Assembly: GCF_013001025.1 (NCBI RefSeq)
Contig: NZ_CP053021.1
Span: forward strand, 310,001 to 374,000
Reading direction: 5' to 3'
Source of the DNA: Sphingobium yanoikuyae
GTDB taxonomy: Bacteria; Pseudomonadota; Alphaproteobacteria; Sphingomonadales; Sphingomonadaceae
DNA length: 64,000 nt
The position numbers were made by a program, and so were the translations under genes. Below the pieces are notes generated by a model. The model saw only the letters and a list, made by a program, of their open reading frames with translations. It ran no database searches and was not told where the DNA came from. Shown here in pieces: positions 34,674-43,223 of this stretch (the stretch's first letter is position 1; each line of letters begins with the position of its first letter).

Positions 34674-34819
34674 GATAATGATGGCAAGCCAGATGATCCC
34701 TTCTGCAACGTCGGCGCGGGTCACTTCATGGCAATCGCTGCCATCATTGGGACCTCCCTGATTTCATTTATTACTGCTGACACGCCGTCAGGGAGGCTGA
34801 GATCAAGACCAGTTTCATA

Positions 34820-35218
34820 TCATCGTCCCCGATACGGCTCGCACGCGATGCCGTCACCGTCGCCATCCATATGCGGCCCATAGCCCGGCTGTCCTCGGTG
34901 GATTGGCGCAGCACCGGCGGCTCGGGCGTCGGCGCAATTCCGATACGACCATGTTCCCGATCCCGTTGGCGTTTGGGCGCGTGGGCTGCGCTGAGGTGTG
35001 GCGCTAGGACCTGAAGGCTGCTGGGCGTCCAGTTCGTCCGCCGACATCGGGCGATCCCGGATCGTGTCGCGGGTTGGTCGCCACTCTGTTGTCACTTCAT
35101 CGGCGGCACTGGCTTCGAGGGCTCTCGATGAGTCGGACAGGTATTTGCTACCACCGCCCACGGCGACGCCGACCAGCCCGGCGACCGCAAGCGACTTCAA
35201 GGCGAAATTGTTACGCAT
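34820..35218 (-). CDS. Excalibur-domain protein (calcium-binding-like)
   Basis: A 132-residue protein with an N-terminal hydrophobic segment (LAVAGLVGVAVGGG), a low-complexity middle, and a C-terminal Excalibur motif (SYRNCADARAAGAAPIHRGQ, then GDGDGIACEPYR) with the DxDxDG calcium loop. It is probably exported or membrane-anchored. Starts at 35227 or 35218 are both possible. Confidence 0.7.
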   Translation of the reverse strand: MRNNFALKSLAVAGLVGVAVGGGSKYLSDSSRALEASAADEVTTEWRPTRDTIRDRPMSADELDAQQPSGPSATPQRSPRAQTPTGSGTWSYRNCADARAAGAAPIHRGQPGYGPHMDGDGDGIACEPYRGR

Positions 35219-35377
35219 GTGGGGCATATTGCCGATCGAGAGTAAAGGATCGGTTTGCATTCGAGGGCGGTGCCGATCCGGTGTCCCATTGGCGCTACTC
35301 GCTTTGGTGGGAGCCGCGCTGCGCGCGGCGGTGGGGTGTTCGCGGCCTTGAGGGCCATTCGTCCGTTGGCTGACCTG

Positions 35378-35947
35378 TTAAGATTGCAAAGATGTCGTTG
35401 CCTTCGAAGTGAGAGGCAGGAAAGCCGCTCTGATCGAGATGACATCAGTGATATGGATAGCCGGAGGCCAACGGCTCGGCGGCTCGTCGACGACGTTGGC
35501 TTTTGGCTCCGGGGAGGGATCGACCGATCGCTCACCGCGTGTTGCCTCGATGACATCTGGTAGTCCAGTCATGTCGTTGGCAGCCATGAAGTGAGCCGTT
35601 TCATCCCTGAGATCAAAGGGCGGATGCCTCACTTCAGCAGAAGGCATCCTTCGATTGCTACGACCTGAATCCGCCTTGAGGCGTGCTGCCGCATCGGTCC
35701 ATTCAGATGCATCTCTGCGCCCTCCATAGGTCGGCCGCCAGAGCAAAGGACTTCTTTTGCCACCCACGTCGACTGCGAGCCCTCGTCGACATGGGCAACA
35801 AATGAAGTCCTTTGAAATTACTTCGTTGCCTTTTCCATCAATAAATTCATGCGCCTTATTAATATTGAATAGATTCGTAAAATACGTCTGTTTTAATTTC
35901 GCTTTTGTCCCACCGATATCTCTAAAGAATAGAAAGAGACGGGACAT
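35378..35947 (-). CDS. Doubtful hypothetical protein (189 aa)
   Basis: A continuous frame beginning MSRLFLFFRDIGGTKAKLKQ with KDFICCPCRRG in the middle. There is no ribosome site and no recognised family; the AT-rich 5' part and GC-rich 3' part differ in composition. It is divergent from the P-loop gene. It could be a decayed gene. Confidence 0.35.
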   Translation of the reverse strand: MSRLFLFFRDIGGTKAKLKQTYFTNLFNINKAHEFIDGKGNEVISKDFICCPCRRGLAVDVGGKRSPLLWRPTYGGRRDASEWTDAAARLKADSGRSNRRMPSAEVRHPPFDLRDETAHFMAANDMTGLPDVIEATRGERSVDPSPEPKANVVDEPPSRWPPAIHITDVISIRAAFLPLTSKATTSLQS

Positions 35948-35988
35948 ACTCATGATGAGTAGCGCAATTGGGACCGTCCATATGGAGT

Positions 35989-37470
35989 ATGATGAGTATA
36001 ATTTTTTATGACGATCGCCCATGCGGGGCGGGAAAGTCTTACGATGAATGTTTCGATATTATCAAGAATCCCGGCCTGTACCTATATGCGGTAGAGCGAA
36101 GGGCAGCGGTAGAAGAGCGTGCACAGGAAATCCGTGACATAGCCGCCGCAGCCGGGACCAGTGTCCATGTCGTCACGATCTGTAGCATGGGCCAGAACGC
36201 CTATGACGATCCAGACCGGATCGGCGGCACATCGGTTCGTGTTCGCGTCGAAGGCCTTGGAAACACCTATACCGGCGGCCATGTGGTCGCGATCATCACC
36301 CACGAAGCCTTAAAAACGTCTGATTTGTCAGGCTTTCGAGGTTGGAAGCTCGTGATTGATGAGCGTCCCTCGATCTGGGATCGGCAAAGCCTGTCGTCCA
36401 AATTGAGCAAGGACCTTCTCACTCATCACTTCAAACTGGAACAGCGTGCAGATAAAAAGGCCCGCCGGATAATCTCCACTTCGAACGCGACGGCAAAAGA
36501 TTTTGATGAGGACTCGTGTGGTAATCCACTGGCGGTCATGGCGCAGCGCATCATTGGCGATCGGTGCGAGGTCGCCACTTCGTTGCAATCGTTCGACCAG
36601 CTTGATGTCGAGCGGAAATGGGAATGGTGGTCGATCTGGGCTCCGACATCGTTGAAGGTTTTCGATCAGGTCACCATGCTGGCGCACGGCCTTACCCAAT
36701 CAGTTGCGTATCAAATCATCCGATCGAAGTGGCCAGAATTTGAATGGGTGCGTCTCGATCGGGCGACCGAACTGCGCCATATGCGCCGAACTGTCGTGGT
36801 GCACTATTATGCTCGCGCTCACCAAGCCAGTCGGACGCTGTGGGACAGTCCGCGTGGCCGCCGCTATCTGACCGCTATCGGTAACGACATCGCGAGCCGA
36901 GTCACAGCCGATCGGCACATCTGGACTTGCAATCGCAACGAACGGAGCCTGTTCGAGCGGCCGGATCACGAGACGTCATTGCTTCCCGGTAAATGCCTGT
37001 CTCCGCGCCAGCAAGGGTCAAATCTGTGGTCATGTAGAAACGAAGCCACCATCCTGTTTACGGCCAAGCCATCCGCGTGCGACCTGTCCATCGCTAAGGT
37101 GATCGGCATTTCTCCAGAAGCGATCGTGGAAACCCGAGAACTCGACATCATGGTCCAGTTTGCCTGCCGAACCAGCGTCCGTGTCGCGGAGAGCACCGAA
37201 ACCGTCCACCTATACGTTTACGATGAAGTGCAGGCCCGGCATCTGGAAGCATATTTCCAGAGCACCGGATACTGTGACGTGGTTCTCGACCTGATCGACA
37301 TCTCCGGTATGGGTATCGCCGAATATGAACGCGACAGCAGACCGGGGCGCAAACGCAAGGTTCTGACGCCGGAAGAGGCCAAAGCTGCACAGAAAGCGAA
37401 GCGGGAAAAGGAAACGGACCGGAAGCGTAGGCAGCGGGCAGATAAGAAGAAAACGTCCGAAGCGGCCTGA
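35989..37470 (+). CDS. P-loop NTPase/helicase-like protein
   Basis: A 493-residue protein. Residues 8-18 (DDRPCGAGKSYDE) are a Walker A motif and WKLVIDERPSIWD near residue 115 a Walker B-like motif. A later block (ELDIMVQFACRTSVRVAEST, then VHLYVYDEVQARHLEAYF) could be a helicase C-terminal lobe. The tail is highly charged (KAKREKETDRKRRQRADKKK). ATG 35989/35992 has GGAG at 35984-35987. The layout suggests a plasmid- or phage-type helicase, possibly for replication or defence. No replication partner is adjacent. Confidence 0.6.
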   Translation: MMSIIFYDDRPCGAGKSYDECFDIIKNPGLYLYAVERRAAVEERAQEIRDIAAAAGTSVHVVTICSMGQNAYDDPDRIGGTSVRVRVEGLGNTYTGGHVVAIITHEALKTSDLSGFRGWKLVIDERPSIWDRQSLSSKLSKDLLTHHFKLEQRADKKARRIISTSNATAKDFDEDSCGNPLAVMAQRIIGDRCEVATSLQSFDQLDVERKWEWWSIWAPTSLKVFDQVTMLAHGLTQSVAYQIIRSKWPEFEWVRLDRATELRHMRRTVVVHYYARAHQASRTLWDSPRGRRYLTAIGNDIASRVTADRHIWTCNRNERSLFERPDHETSLLPGKCLSPRQQGSNLWSCRNEATILFTAKPSACDLSIAKVIGISPEAIVETRELDIMVQFACRTSVRVAESTETVHLYVYDEVQARHLEAYFQSTGYCDVVLDLIDISGMGIAEYERDSRPGRKRKVLTPEEAKAAQKAKREKETDRKRRQRADKKKTSEAA

Positions 37471-37554
37471 GATGAATAGGACGGGCGACCGGCATCGTCC
37501 GTCCAATAGATTGTCGCGCCTAACTAGACGCTGACCTGTGGGGGTGTCAGCGAA

Positions 37555-37995
37555 CTATCGAAGCGCTTCTAGTTCCTCCTTCGCAATTTCCAGTTCTTGC
37601 TTCAACTGATCCCATCTGTCTCGCCATTCAGACGCAGTTTTTAGTGCCTCATGAGCTTGGGCTGGGTAGGTAGATAGCATGGATCGCTTGAATATGTAAC
37701 GAAACTGCACCGTCATTTTTTCATTACCGCCAAGTCCAAAACCTGTCGTGAAGCTAACGCAGTTCACCAATTCCCAACCTTGCTCGCCATATTCGTTCAA
37801 TGCTTCACCAGTTGGGTTGTCACATAGAAAATACTCCCATTTCGGAGCGGAATTGGCGGATTCCTTCGCGCGCATCTCATTGGCCAATAGGAGATGTCCG
37901 TCAGCCGACTCGCGAGCCTGTCGAAGTTCCTCACGTAAATCTTCGATTCTGTTGATAAGGATGTTCTTCTCTTCTTTGTTGCCAAAAAATCCCAT
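37555..37995 (-). CDS. DUF4177-like protein with coiled-coil ends
   Basis: A 146-residue protein. N-terminal heptads (RIEDLREELRQARESADGHL) and a C-terminal helix (RWDQLKQELEIAKEELEALR) flank a DUF4177-like core (KWEYFLCD to LNEYGEQGWELVNC). ATG follows a GAGG site. The role is unknown. Confidence 0.6.
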   Translation of the reverse strand: MGFFGNKEEKNILINRIEDLREELRQARESADGHLLLANEMRAKESANSAPKWEYFLCDNPTGEALNEYGEQGWELVNCVSFTTGFGLGGNEKMTVQFRYIFKRSMLSTYPAQAHEALKTASEWRDRWDQLKQELEIAKEELEALR

Positions 37996-38144
37996 GTCCT
38001 CGGCCTTCTAAATACGGTTGAAAAGCAGAGATCGTTCGATCTGGCAGATTCGGCAAGCCCTGAAGCCCTTATGGTCCGGGGGTAATTCTCCACCCATGAC
38101 GAAACATATGGCTTCTCGGAAGCCCGGTTTCCTACGGTTGGATT

Positions 38145-38363
38145 ATGCAGAATCCATCATCCCCACCAGCGCGCCCCGCGCTCCGCCTCGTTGTCGACAA
38201 TGGCCCTTTGGTTCAGCAGCCTCGCTCTCCCATTCGAACGCCGACCGACGATCTCATTGCGTTTCTCCGAGGGCTCGGTCCATGCCCCAAATTTACGCTA
38301 CCGGCACCGGCATTGCCCCCGAAACCAAAGCGGAAACGCCGTTCTCCGAAGTCATCTGAATGA
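38145..38363 (+). CDS. Small Pro/Lys-rich hypothetical protein (72 aa), copy 2
   Basis: Identical in translation to 17570-17788, in the opposite orientation. The upstream DNA differs beyond 38096, so its promoter may differ from copy 1. Confidence 0.4.
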   Translation: MQNPSSPPARPALRLVVDNGPLVQQPRSPIRTPTDDLIAFLRGLGPCPKFTLPAPALPPKPKRKRRSPKSSE

Positions 38364-38596
38364 CGTTCCCCTAAACCGGTGTCATCGACGATCTCAGCCT
38401 TGATGGTCGTCGATGACCTTCTGCGTGACGATGTCTTCGGCCGACGATCCGGCAATGACGATATTTCCAGATCGATTTCCATAGACGATGCCGATCCACG
38501 ATATGAAGTAACTATGGCTGCCCACCGTTGATCGCAGGCAGCGTTCGGCGGGGACGATCCGTCAAACTTTGTCGACATCTAGGGCATGAGCCCCAA

Positions 38597-38884
38597 TCAC
38601 CACTCATCGAAAAGCCGAGGTGTGGTAATCCGGGAGCGATCCGCCAGCCCATATCTCGCGATTTCCTCCTCGGTCGCCTTATGGATCGCCGGGGGACCGG
38701 GCCAATCCAACAGGCAGTGCGGATAAGGAGTGGCAGTCGCGATATCGATCCAGTCGCGCGCCGGGAAGCCAGCATTGCGGTAATGCACCCGCGCCCGAAT
38801 GTGCATCACCTCGCCGATCCACCTACCGTCGAGATCACTATCCCGGATCACATAGTCGCTGACGCGCAGATCGTAGAGGTCCAT
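38597..38884 (-). CDS. Hypothetical protein (95 aa), copy 2
   Basis: Identical in translation to 17049-17336, divergent from the second resolvase copy, with the same GGGAGAAG ribosome site. Confidence 0.6.
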   Translation of the reverse strand: MDLYDLRVSDYVIRDSDLDGRWIGEVMHIRARVHYRNAGFPARDWIDIATATPYPHCLLDWPGPPAIHKATEEEIARYGLADRSRITTPRLFDEW

Positions 38885-39107
38885 CGTTGCTTCTCCCATC
38901 GCGATGCTCGATCATAGCTCAGGTCGAAAAAATATCGAAGTAAATGAAGTGGTTGAGTCCAATCTGGCTTCATGAGAATCTGCGTCACATGGGTAAAATC
39001 ACTCGGGATATCTCACCCCCCGGCGATCTCCCTATCAATAGACCCGGATTTCATTCTGAGACCCCGTCAAGAACGAAGGTCTAGGATCAAACGAGACAGG
39101 AGGCCCC

Positions 39108-39650
39108 ATGATCATCGGATATGCCCGCGTCAGTTCCACCTCCCAGAGCCTCGACATCCAGCACGAGGCGCTGGCCGCTGCCGGGGCGGAAAAGGTCTTC
39201 TCGGAAAAGGTGTCGGGCCGATCGACCACCGATCGTGAGCAACTGGCGCTGGCCATGTCGTTCGCCCGTGAAGGCGACACCCTGATCGTCACCCGCCTCG
39301 ATCGTCTGGCCCGCAGCGTCGGCGACCTCCACAGGATCATTGAAGTGCTGACCCAAAAGGGCGTGGGCTTCCGTTGCCTGAACCAACCCGGCGTCGATAC
39401 CGACACCAGCACCGGACGCCTGATGCTCGCCATGCTCGCCGCAGTGGCCAGCTTTGAGGCAGACATCCGGCATGAGCGCCAGATGGAAGGGGTCCGGAAG
39501 GCACAGGCCGCAGGAAAATATCGCGGTCGCCCTGCCAGCATCGACCCGACGAAGATCAGGGAACTCAAGGCCAAGGGCATGGGTGCCGCCGCGATCGCAA
39601 AACACATGGGGATCGGCCGCGCTTCGGTCTATCGGGCACTGGCCGCCTGA
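39108..39650 (+). CDS. Serine recombinase (resolvase/invertase family), copy 2
   Basis: Identical in translation to 16283-16825: catalytic ARVSS near residue 9, and a C-terminal helix-turn-helix ending ASVYRALAA. With two copies on inverted repeats, any site in the shared upstream 280 bp would be present in inverted orientation on both sides of the cargo, the geometry used by invertases. Confidence 0.92.
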   Translation: MIIGYARVSSTSQSLDIQHEALAAAGAEKVFSEKVSGRSTTDREQLALAMSFAREGDTLIVTRLDRLARSVGDLHRIIEVLTQKGVGFRCLNQPGVDTDTSTGRLMLAMLAAVASFEADIRHERQMEGVRKAQAAGKYRGRPASIDPTKIRELKAKGMGAAAIAKHMGIGRASVYRALAA

Positions 39651-39824
39651 CCAGATAGACGTGCAATCGGGACCCCACCTTCGGGTTCACGGTCATCACC
39701 AGCATCGAGCCGGGATCATCTCGCCGGATCGTCGACCCGACATCGTCCCGGCCACATTGTCACCCGCCGACTATATTCGCCCATGCTCTGGGCGAGCGTC
39801 AGCGACATCATGGAGATCAGCATC

Positions 39825-40166
39825 ATGGCAACACGTTCGAAGCAGCCGAAGGCAACGTCGGCCACCTATGCTCCTGCCCATGATCAGGGGGAGAGCGTGG
39901 GCGGTATCATCGAACATATCGACGGCGAAGCTGGCGACGATGGCGGGGAAATGATGGTGCTGGACGCTGGTTCACCGCAGCCCGCCAGAGCCACCCGTCA
40001 GTCCCCCGCTACCCGCTCCACCGTCAACATACATCGACGCATGCAGCTGTTGGCCGGTGGCCAGAGCGAGCATGTTGGCGATCTGTCCCGTAGCTTCCAC
40101 CTCGACACCGCGTCGGCCCTCGGCCGGGTAGACCGTGACGGTGCCGATCAGCGCGCGCCGACGTGA
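39825..40166 (+). CDS. Small acidic protein gene running through att (113 codons)
   Basis: ATG 39825 with GGAG upstream; begins MATRSKQPKATSATYAPAHD. After about 60 residues it reads through the att core and into foreign phage-remnant DNA, so the C-terminus depends on what is joined at att. The first part is shared with the frame at 16108. The native C-terminus is unknown. Confidence 0.4.
   Translation: MATRSKQPKATSATYAPAHDQGESVGGIIEHIDGEAGDDGGEMMVLDAGSPQPARATRQSPATRSTVNIHRRMQLLAGGQSEHVGDLSRSFHLDTASALGRVDRDGADQRAPT
40004..40020 (+). repeat. Internal att core (17 bp)
   Basis: CCCCGCTACCCGCTCCA, same as the tRNA 3' end and in the same orientation. It marks the right end of the resolvase-bearing island and the border with the older prophage remnant. 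Confidence 0.88.
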
Positions 40167-40170
40167 AGGC
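40021..40170 (-). pseudogene. C-terminal remnant of a recombinase-like gene
   Basis: In the minus frame the residues RRALIGTVTVYPAEGRRGVE, then VEATGQIANMLALATGQ look like the C-terminal end of a large recombinase of alphaproteobacterial mobile elements. The fragment has no start, runs into att and has lost its native stop. The identification is tentative. Confidence 0.35.
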
Positions 40171-40291
40171 GAGCGCTGAAGCCCTAGCCGGCCCGGCGGC
40201 AACCAAGGCCAACCCTTCGATCTTGAAGGGGGCGACCGTGGGCGACTTCCTGACCTGGCTGCAGAAGAAGACCGGGGAGTGGGCGCGATGA
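40160..40291 (+). pseudogene. C-terminal remnant of a phage lysis (endolysin-type) gene
   Basis: Plus-frame residues DVKASAEALAGPAATKANPS, then GATVGDFLTWLQKKTGEWAR and a stop that overlaps the next ATG (ATGA). No start is present. Position just before a holin-like gene suggests an endolysin; a tape or lysozyme protein is also possible. Confidence 0.4.
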
Positions 40292-40536
40292 CCGCTCCCA
40301 ATGACCACTTCTCCGAGATCGTGCTGCTCGGCATCATCTCGATTGGCGTCATGGTGTTGATGGGCCTCGCGATCCGCGACAACAGCGCAGGCGAGGCCTC
40401 GGCATGGGCCGCGATCCTGATGGCGATCATCAATGCCATTAAGGAGCGCTGGCAGCAGCGAAGCCTTGATCGCATGGGTCAGAGCCTCGCCAACGCACCA
40501 CCCGCCAACCCTCCTGCTCAGGATCCGCAATCATGA
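40288..40536 (+). CDS. Holin-like small membrane protein (82 aa)
   Basis: MTAPNDHFSEIVLLGIISIG opens with a hydrophobic helix (IVLLGIISIGVMVLMGLAI), and a second weaker one follows (AWAAILMAIINAI), then a Pro-rich tail. Coupled by ATGA to the preceding lysis remnant and overlapping the next lipoprotein gene by four bases, a classic phage lysis cassette. Confidence 0.6.
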   Translation: MTAPNDHFSEIVLLGIISIGVMVLMGLAIRDNSAGEASAWAAILMAIINAIKERWQQRSLDRMGQSLANAPPANPPAQDPQS

Positions 40537-40685
40537 AGCGGTTGACGCTGTGCCTCATGGCCTGCCTCGCTTTATCGGGTTGTGTCCAGAGCCTCGCAAC
40601 CTGTGACAATGCACGAATTGCGGCCCAGATCGCAACAGCGGCTGTGGCGCGGATCTGCCCTATGAGGGTTAGTCCTATCGAGTAG
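40533..40685 (+). CDS. Rz1-like phage lipoprotein (50 aa)
   Basis: MKRLTLCLMACLALSGCVQS has a lipobox LSGC at residues 14-17. The mature part is only about 34 residues. It overlaps the holin-like gene by ATGA, as spanin lipoproteins often do. No inner-membrane spanin partner is recognisable. Confidence 0.6.
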   Translation: MKRLTLCLMACLALSGCVQSLATCDNARIAAQIATAAVARICPMRVSPIE

Positions 40686-40925
40686 CGCAGCGCCCAACTT
40701 GCCAGCCAAAACTCAAGGGTGAGCAGTTGGCGCTTCATCGCCATTTCTCTTCGTGGGGCAGATGGTGGGCAAACCGCTAGGCTTTGGCATGCTCGCCCAT
40801 GTCGAGATAGCGGCGCATATGCCTTGCCACATCCAACCGGGCGCGGTGAGATGACCGTTCACACACGGTGCTGGCCGAGCCGGTGGATAAATTTTGCTAC
40901 ACCTTTCCGGTTGATCGACTTGACC

Positions 40926-41543
40926 TTAATAAAATTCCTCGGAAAAATGGCCTGGGCCATGCTCCCAAACAATTTCCTTCCGAACAACTCTTGCTGGTAT
41001 ACCAACAGCGACACAGTTATTTGGAATATCCTTTGTAACCAAACTTTTAATTCCTATGACCGACGCCTTGCCAATAGTTACACCTTTCAAAATGGTAGAT
41101 TGATCAGCAAGCCACACATGATCTCCAATATTAATATCTTTTGATTTGTTCAATCTTTCTCGTGTTTTTCTATCATATATTGGATGGCCATCGGTCGTTC
41201 TTAATACAACATCCGTTGCGATCAGGCAGTCATTTCCGATTACGACAGTAGTTGCTTCAACCGCCCTTATGAACATATTTTTTGTAACAGATAAATCATT
41301 TCCTATTGTGACGCTAGAATATGCGCCTACTATTATGGTTCCACCAAAATTACACCTATCACCAATCTTTAATGTAGATTTAGTGCCAAGTGCAAATCTT
41401 GAAGATGAAATGTTACAGTTTTTTCCAACAGTTAACGACGAATTCTTGTCATTAAATTCTATTGATGAAGATCCAAGTTCAGTGGATTTGTCTATTTCAA
41501 TAGAATTTCCGTTTTTATCTTGAAAATTATATTCTATCTTCAC
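40926..41543 (-). CDS. Hexapeptide-repeat O-acetyltransferase
   Basis: A 205-residue left-handed beta-helix acyltransferase (WcaF/maltose-acetyltransferase type). Hexapeptide turns are visible (LGSSSIEF, LTVGKNCNI, VTIGNDLSV, VVIGNDCLI) and the C-terminal block INIGDHVWLADQSTILKGVT with catalytic-type His earlier (TTDGHPIYD). GTG 41543 has GGAG eight bases upstream. It is strikingly AT-rich against its surroundings, a sign of recent transfer. It probably acetylates a surface sugar; phages carry such genes for lysogenic conversion. Confidence 0.85.
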   Translation of the reverse strand: MKIEYNFQDKNGNSIEIDKSTELGSSSIEFNDKNSSLTVGKNCNISSSRFALGTKSTLKIGDRCNFGGTIIVGAYSSVTIGNDLSVTKNMFIRAVEATTVVIGNDCLIATDVVLRTTDGHPIYDRKTRERLNKSKDINIGDHVWLADQSTILKGVTIGKASVIGIKSLVTKDIPNNCVAVGIPARVVRKEIVWEHGPGHFSEEFY

Positions 41544-41798
41544 AGACGGTCTCCGCCTCAATGGCTTTGAAAAAAACGTTGGTTAGCCTTCTTTCGGCAA
41601 GAGGAAAAGGGGGGTGGGCTAGCACTGGAACTCAAGCCTGACACCAGCTGACAACCCACAAAAGCCGATGGCGTTTCGTCGACCATGAAGATTCATCGAT
41701 CGGGCACGATCATGGATAGGCAAGAGCCAATGACTGTGCAGGTGCGGTGATGGGGCTGGGCAAGATCACCGCGCGGGCTCGGCAAGGTGGGCCTAGCT

Positions 41799-42059
41799 CT
41801 AGATGCCATCCGCTACATCGTGTTGGGTGGCGTGGCTGTCGTCAACGCCGTCCGGGGAAGGACTGTAGAGGAAAAGGAGGGCAGCACCGGCGAGGACAGC
41901 GATAGCGCCGATCAGACAGTCGATCGGCCATAACGGATCAGAATCCCAATCTCGCCATTCGCTGAACACTCCACCCTCCCAAGGTTGGCCGCGGCACTCC
42001 AAATTCTGTGGTAATGTTGAGATCGATCGCTGTTGTAATTGCCTGACGGCGACGATCAA
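41799..42059 (-). CDS. Doubtful membrane protein (86 aa)
   Basis: One hydrophobic segment (LIGAIAVLAGAALLFLYS) in a short frame with no recognised family or ribosome site. It may be a fragment. Confidence 0.3.
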   Translation of the reverse strand: MIVAVRQLQQRSISTLPQNLECRGQPWEGGVFSEWRDWDSDPLWPIDCLIGAIAVLAGAALLFLYSPSPDGVDDSHATQHDVADGI

Positions 42060-42588
42060 TCAGTGCGAATGCCTAATGGGACGGATCTCGGATACCGCCG
42101 CAGACAACCGCTCAGCCCGCGTATCGCTGAGCCGCGCCGACGATCTTCATCGCGATACTTGGTTTACCCCATCCGCTAGATGACAGCGCTCATTTCACGG
42201 ATGGGGTGTCCAGCGACCGGGCAGTCTAATCCGAATCGCGGGACAGCTTGGGGTAGGGATTCCGTCCCTGCTTAGGAAGCGGAATATGACGACGAACCAG
42301 GGGGTGACCCCAGCGCTGCACTTTCGAAAGGGAGTCGTAGTCATCGGCACTGAGGTCAGCCTAAGCTATCCCTGATCACCAAACCCAACAATAAGGGGAA
42401 GCACGAAAGGGCGACCCTGACCGATCGACAGATATGAAACGAGAAGACCCCGGCTGTTACGCCAGGGTCTTCCGAACACTCTACGATCCCACAAGCTTGT
42501 TATCGCGAGCGTGGGACCGGCTGCACCTTTCGGGGCAGTCTCCAAGCCCGATGCTTTCGCAGAGCGGGGACGGGCTGCATATAGGTAA
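42060..42588. other. Non-coding stretch in the prophage remnant
   Basis: About 530 bp with no convincing gene on either strand. It holds a hairpin (42443-42472, GAAGACCC/GGGTCTTC arms) and a second imperfect one (TCCCAC/GTGGGA near 42486-42513). Decayed DNA is the simplest reading; a structured RNA cannot be excluded. Confidence 0.4.
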
Positions 42589-43014
42589 TCAGAGGTGAAC
42601 GGTCAATGAAGATAACCCAAGCCCACAAAGCAGCGATCGCTTCACTGCTAAAATCTGCGGCTTTGTGAGTTGGCCACTTAGCCAGGTCCGAGCGCCGCCA
42701 TGCGGACGCCTCACGCTTTTGAATCGATCAAGCCTCGTGAGGGCGACAGTGGAAATCATATCGCATTTTGCCCACATCTCGGGGGCGCCAAAGGGTGGCG
42801 GCAATGGCACGGCTAGTTCAATCCTGAAATGATAATCCTCGATCGTCTGTGGCGCAGTGGTACTTAGAGGAACAACAGTGACAAGATCGGAGCGTCTGCG
42901 CAGTCTGGGTGAGACAATAATCACCGGGCGTGATTTCGTCATTTCCGGTGCAGAGAACCCTGTATAATCGCAAACGAGGATTTCGCCTTCTTTGGGATAG
43001 TACTGCAATGCCAT
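42589..43014 (-). CDS. PemK/MazF-like endoribonuclease toxin
   Basis: A 141-residue PemK/MazF-fold protein: PKEGEILVCDYTGFSAPEMT, KSRPVIIVSPRLRRRSDLVT and VVPLSTTAP are the family's first three strands and Arg/Ser/Thr active-site area. Such toxins cut mRNA. ATG 43014 is chosen over 43050 because it begins right at the fold. No clear antitoxin is adjacent; a 62-residue frame at 43088-43276 is the only candidate. Confidence 0.75.
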   Translation of the reverse strand: MALQYYPKEGEILVCDYTGFSAPEMTKSRPVIIVSPRLRRRSDLVTVVPLSTTAPQTIEDYHFRIELAVPLPPPFGAPEMWAKCDMISTVALTRLDRFKSVRRPHGGARTWLSGQLTKPQILAVKRSLLCGLGLSSLTVHL

Positions 43015-43223
43015 AGCGATCCGATTAGTCGCTCGGGGGTGTTGGTGCAAGGTCGCCTTGTCACGCTTACGGTCCCGTCAGGGCTCATTATCGTCGGATC
43101 TGATCTTCGGAAGGCCGAATAAGTTTACATGCCAAGGCTAAGTGTTTGCCAGTAAACAGGCATAATTTTTGCCGTTTTACACGTGAAGGCCCGGAATTGC
43201 TAGATTTTGCAGAGCTTGGAAGG

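Larger units (their letters stand above)
38096..40021. repeat. Right copy of the 1.93-kb inverted repeat
   Basis: Reverse complement of 15912-17837. It ends at an att core (40004-40020). The two copies point their att ends outward and enclose the cargo. Confidence 0.95.

Noticed and set aside
15912..40021. Composite transposon explanation for the inverted repeats
   Set aside because: No transposase is in the repeats, no target duplication is seen at their edges, and the outer ends are att cores rather than transposon termini.
42443..42513. Hairpins as a possible riboswitch or structured RNA
   Set aside because: Two simple stems in gene-free DNA with no downstream gene on either strand close enough to be controlled; no known riboswitch core recognised.
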